Source: an uncultured Blautia sp. (lineage in GTDB: Bacteria > Bacillota > Clostridia > Lachnospirales > Lachnospiraceae). Taken from it: a stretch of 5,064 bases of DNA. The stretch covers positions 1 to 5,064 of the forward strand of contig CALIZJ010000085.1 of assembly GCA_938028845.1 (NCBI GenBank), given 5' to 3'. Position numbers and translations under genes: made by a program. Below the pieces are notes generated by a model, which was given only the letters and a program-made list of their open reading frames with translations, made no database searches and was not told the origin of the DNA. Position 1 is the stretch's first letter, and each line of letters opens with the position of its first letter. Positions 4,763-5,064 of this stretch are shown piece by piece.

Positions 4763-5064
4763 ATGGGTACAGATATTATTTACAGCGTAAAAAATGTAAC
4801 AAAAAAATTTCCAGGAGTTGTTGCATTAAATGATATAAGCATTGACATAAAAAAAGGTGAGATCCTGGCGGTTGTAGGAGAAAATGGTGCGGGTAAATCT
4901 ACGCTGATGAATATACTGTTTGGGGTATATGCACCGACCTCCGGGGAGCTGATATTTGAAGGAGAGAGCCTGCTTCCTTTTGATACTGTTAAGGCCCAGA
5001 AGCGTGGCATTTCTATGATCCATCAGGAGTTGTCCCTGTCTAATGCCCTCAGCATAGCGGAGAA
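4763..5064 (+). CDS. Sugar ABC transporter ATP-binding protein, RbsA/MglA type (partial, cut by window edge)
   Basis: The first 100 codons of the ATPase that powers the importer; the gene runs off the right edge. The start is ATG at 4763, preceded by AAGGTGA (4753-4759). Residues 9-16 (VKNVTKKF) begin the first nucleotide-binding domain. GENGAGKST (39-47) is the Walker A motif and binds ATP phosphate, and HQELSL (87-92) is the Q-loop with Gln88. The sequence GENGAGKSTLMNILFG and the IHQELSL form are typical of RbsA/MglA/XylG proteins, which carry two fused nucleotide-binding domains and are about 500 residues long, so most of the protein lies outside. It follows the binding-protein gene after 65 nt that contain a strong hairpin. 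The class matches the permease and binding protein, completing one importer. Confidence 0.95.
   Translation, partial: MGTDIIYSVKNVTKKFPGVVALNDISIDIKKGEILAVVGENGAGKSTLMNILFGVYAPTSGELIFEGESLLPFDTVKAQKRGISMIHQELSLSNALSIAE

Noticed and set aside
1..5064. Mobile elements, CRISPR arrays, tRNA or rRNA genes
   Set aside because: I saw no transposase, spaced direct repeats, terminal inverted repeats around genes or tRNA-like cloverleaf. The only tandem repeat is the coding linker at 3672-3791.

Overview
The window looks like a piece of a Firmicutes chromosome, most likely from an anaerobic gut-type clostridium such as a Lachnospiraceae member. This rests on moderately low G+C, strong AGGAGG-type ribosome binding sites, A/T-rich promoters, and the protein families present. 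The species assignment is inference. All recognised genes lie on the plus strand and form one solute-uptake locus that runs off the right edge.

Layout: positions 1-182 hold an A/T-rich hairpin with a T-run, a good sigma-A-like promoter (89-117) and a perfect 12-bp palindrome just before the first gene. A LacI-family regulator follows (183-1208). The 79-bp gap after it carries a hairpin, promoter-like boxes and a second, nearly identical palindrome with a central CG. Next come a URO-D/MtaA-like TIM-barrel protein starting at a GTG (1288-2556), an RbsC-type ABC permease (2565-3515), a secreted type I periplasmic-binding-fold solute-binding protein with a long Glu/Thr/Ala linker (3576-4697), and the first 100 codons of an RbsA/MglA-type ABC ATPase (4763 to the edge). 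Perfect inverted repeats lie on both sides of the binding-protein gene.

How it works together (inference): the regulator probably represses itself and the operon through the two matching operators, and a ligand releases it. The effector domain of the regulator and the transported-ligand domain of the binding protein align at the same pocket positions, including an unusual Asn-Ser pair and a Gln-Asp-Pro motif. This suggests that both sense the same compound, or a close relative. The binding protein delivers it to the permease/ATPase importer.

The unusual component is the URO-D-like protein as first gene of a sugar-type importer operon. Its family contains corrinoid-linked methyltransferases, so an O-methylated sugar or polyol, or another methylated solute, is one possible substrate. 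However, no corrinoid protein is visible in the window, and one predicted metal ligand is His instead of Cys. The substrate remains unknown.
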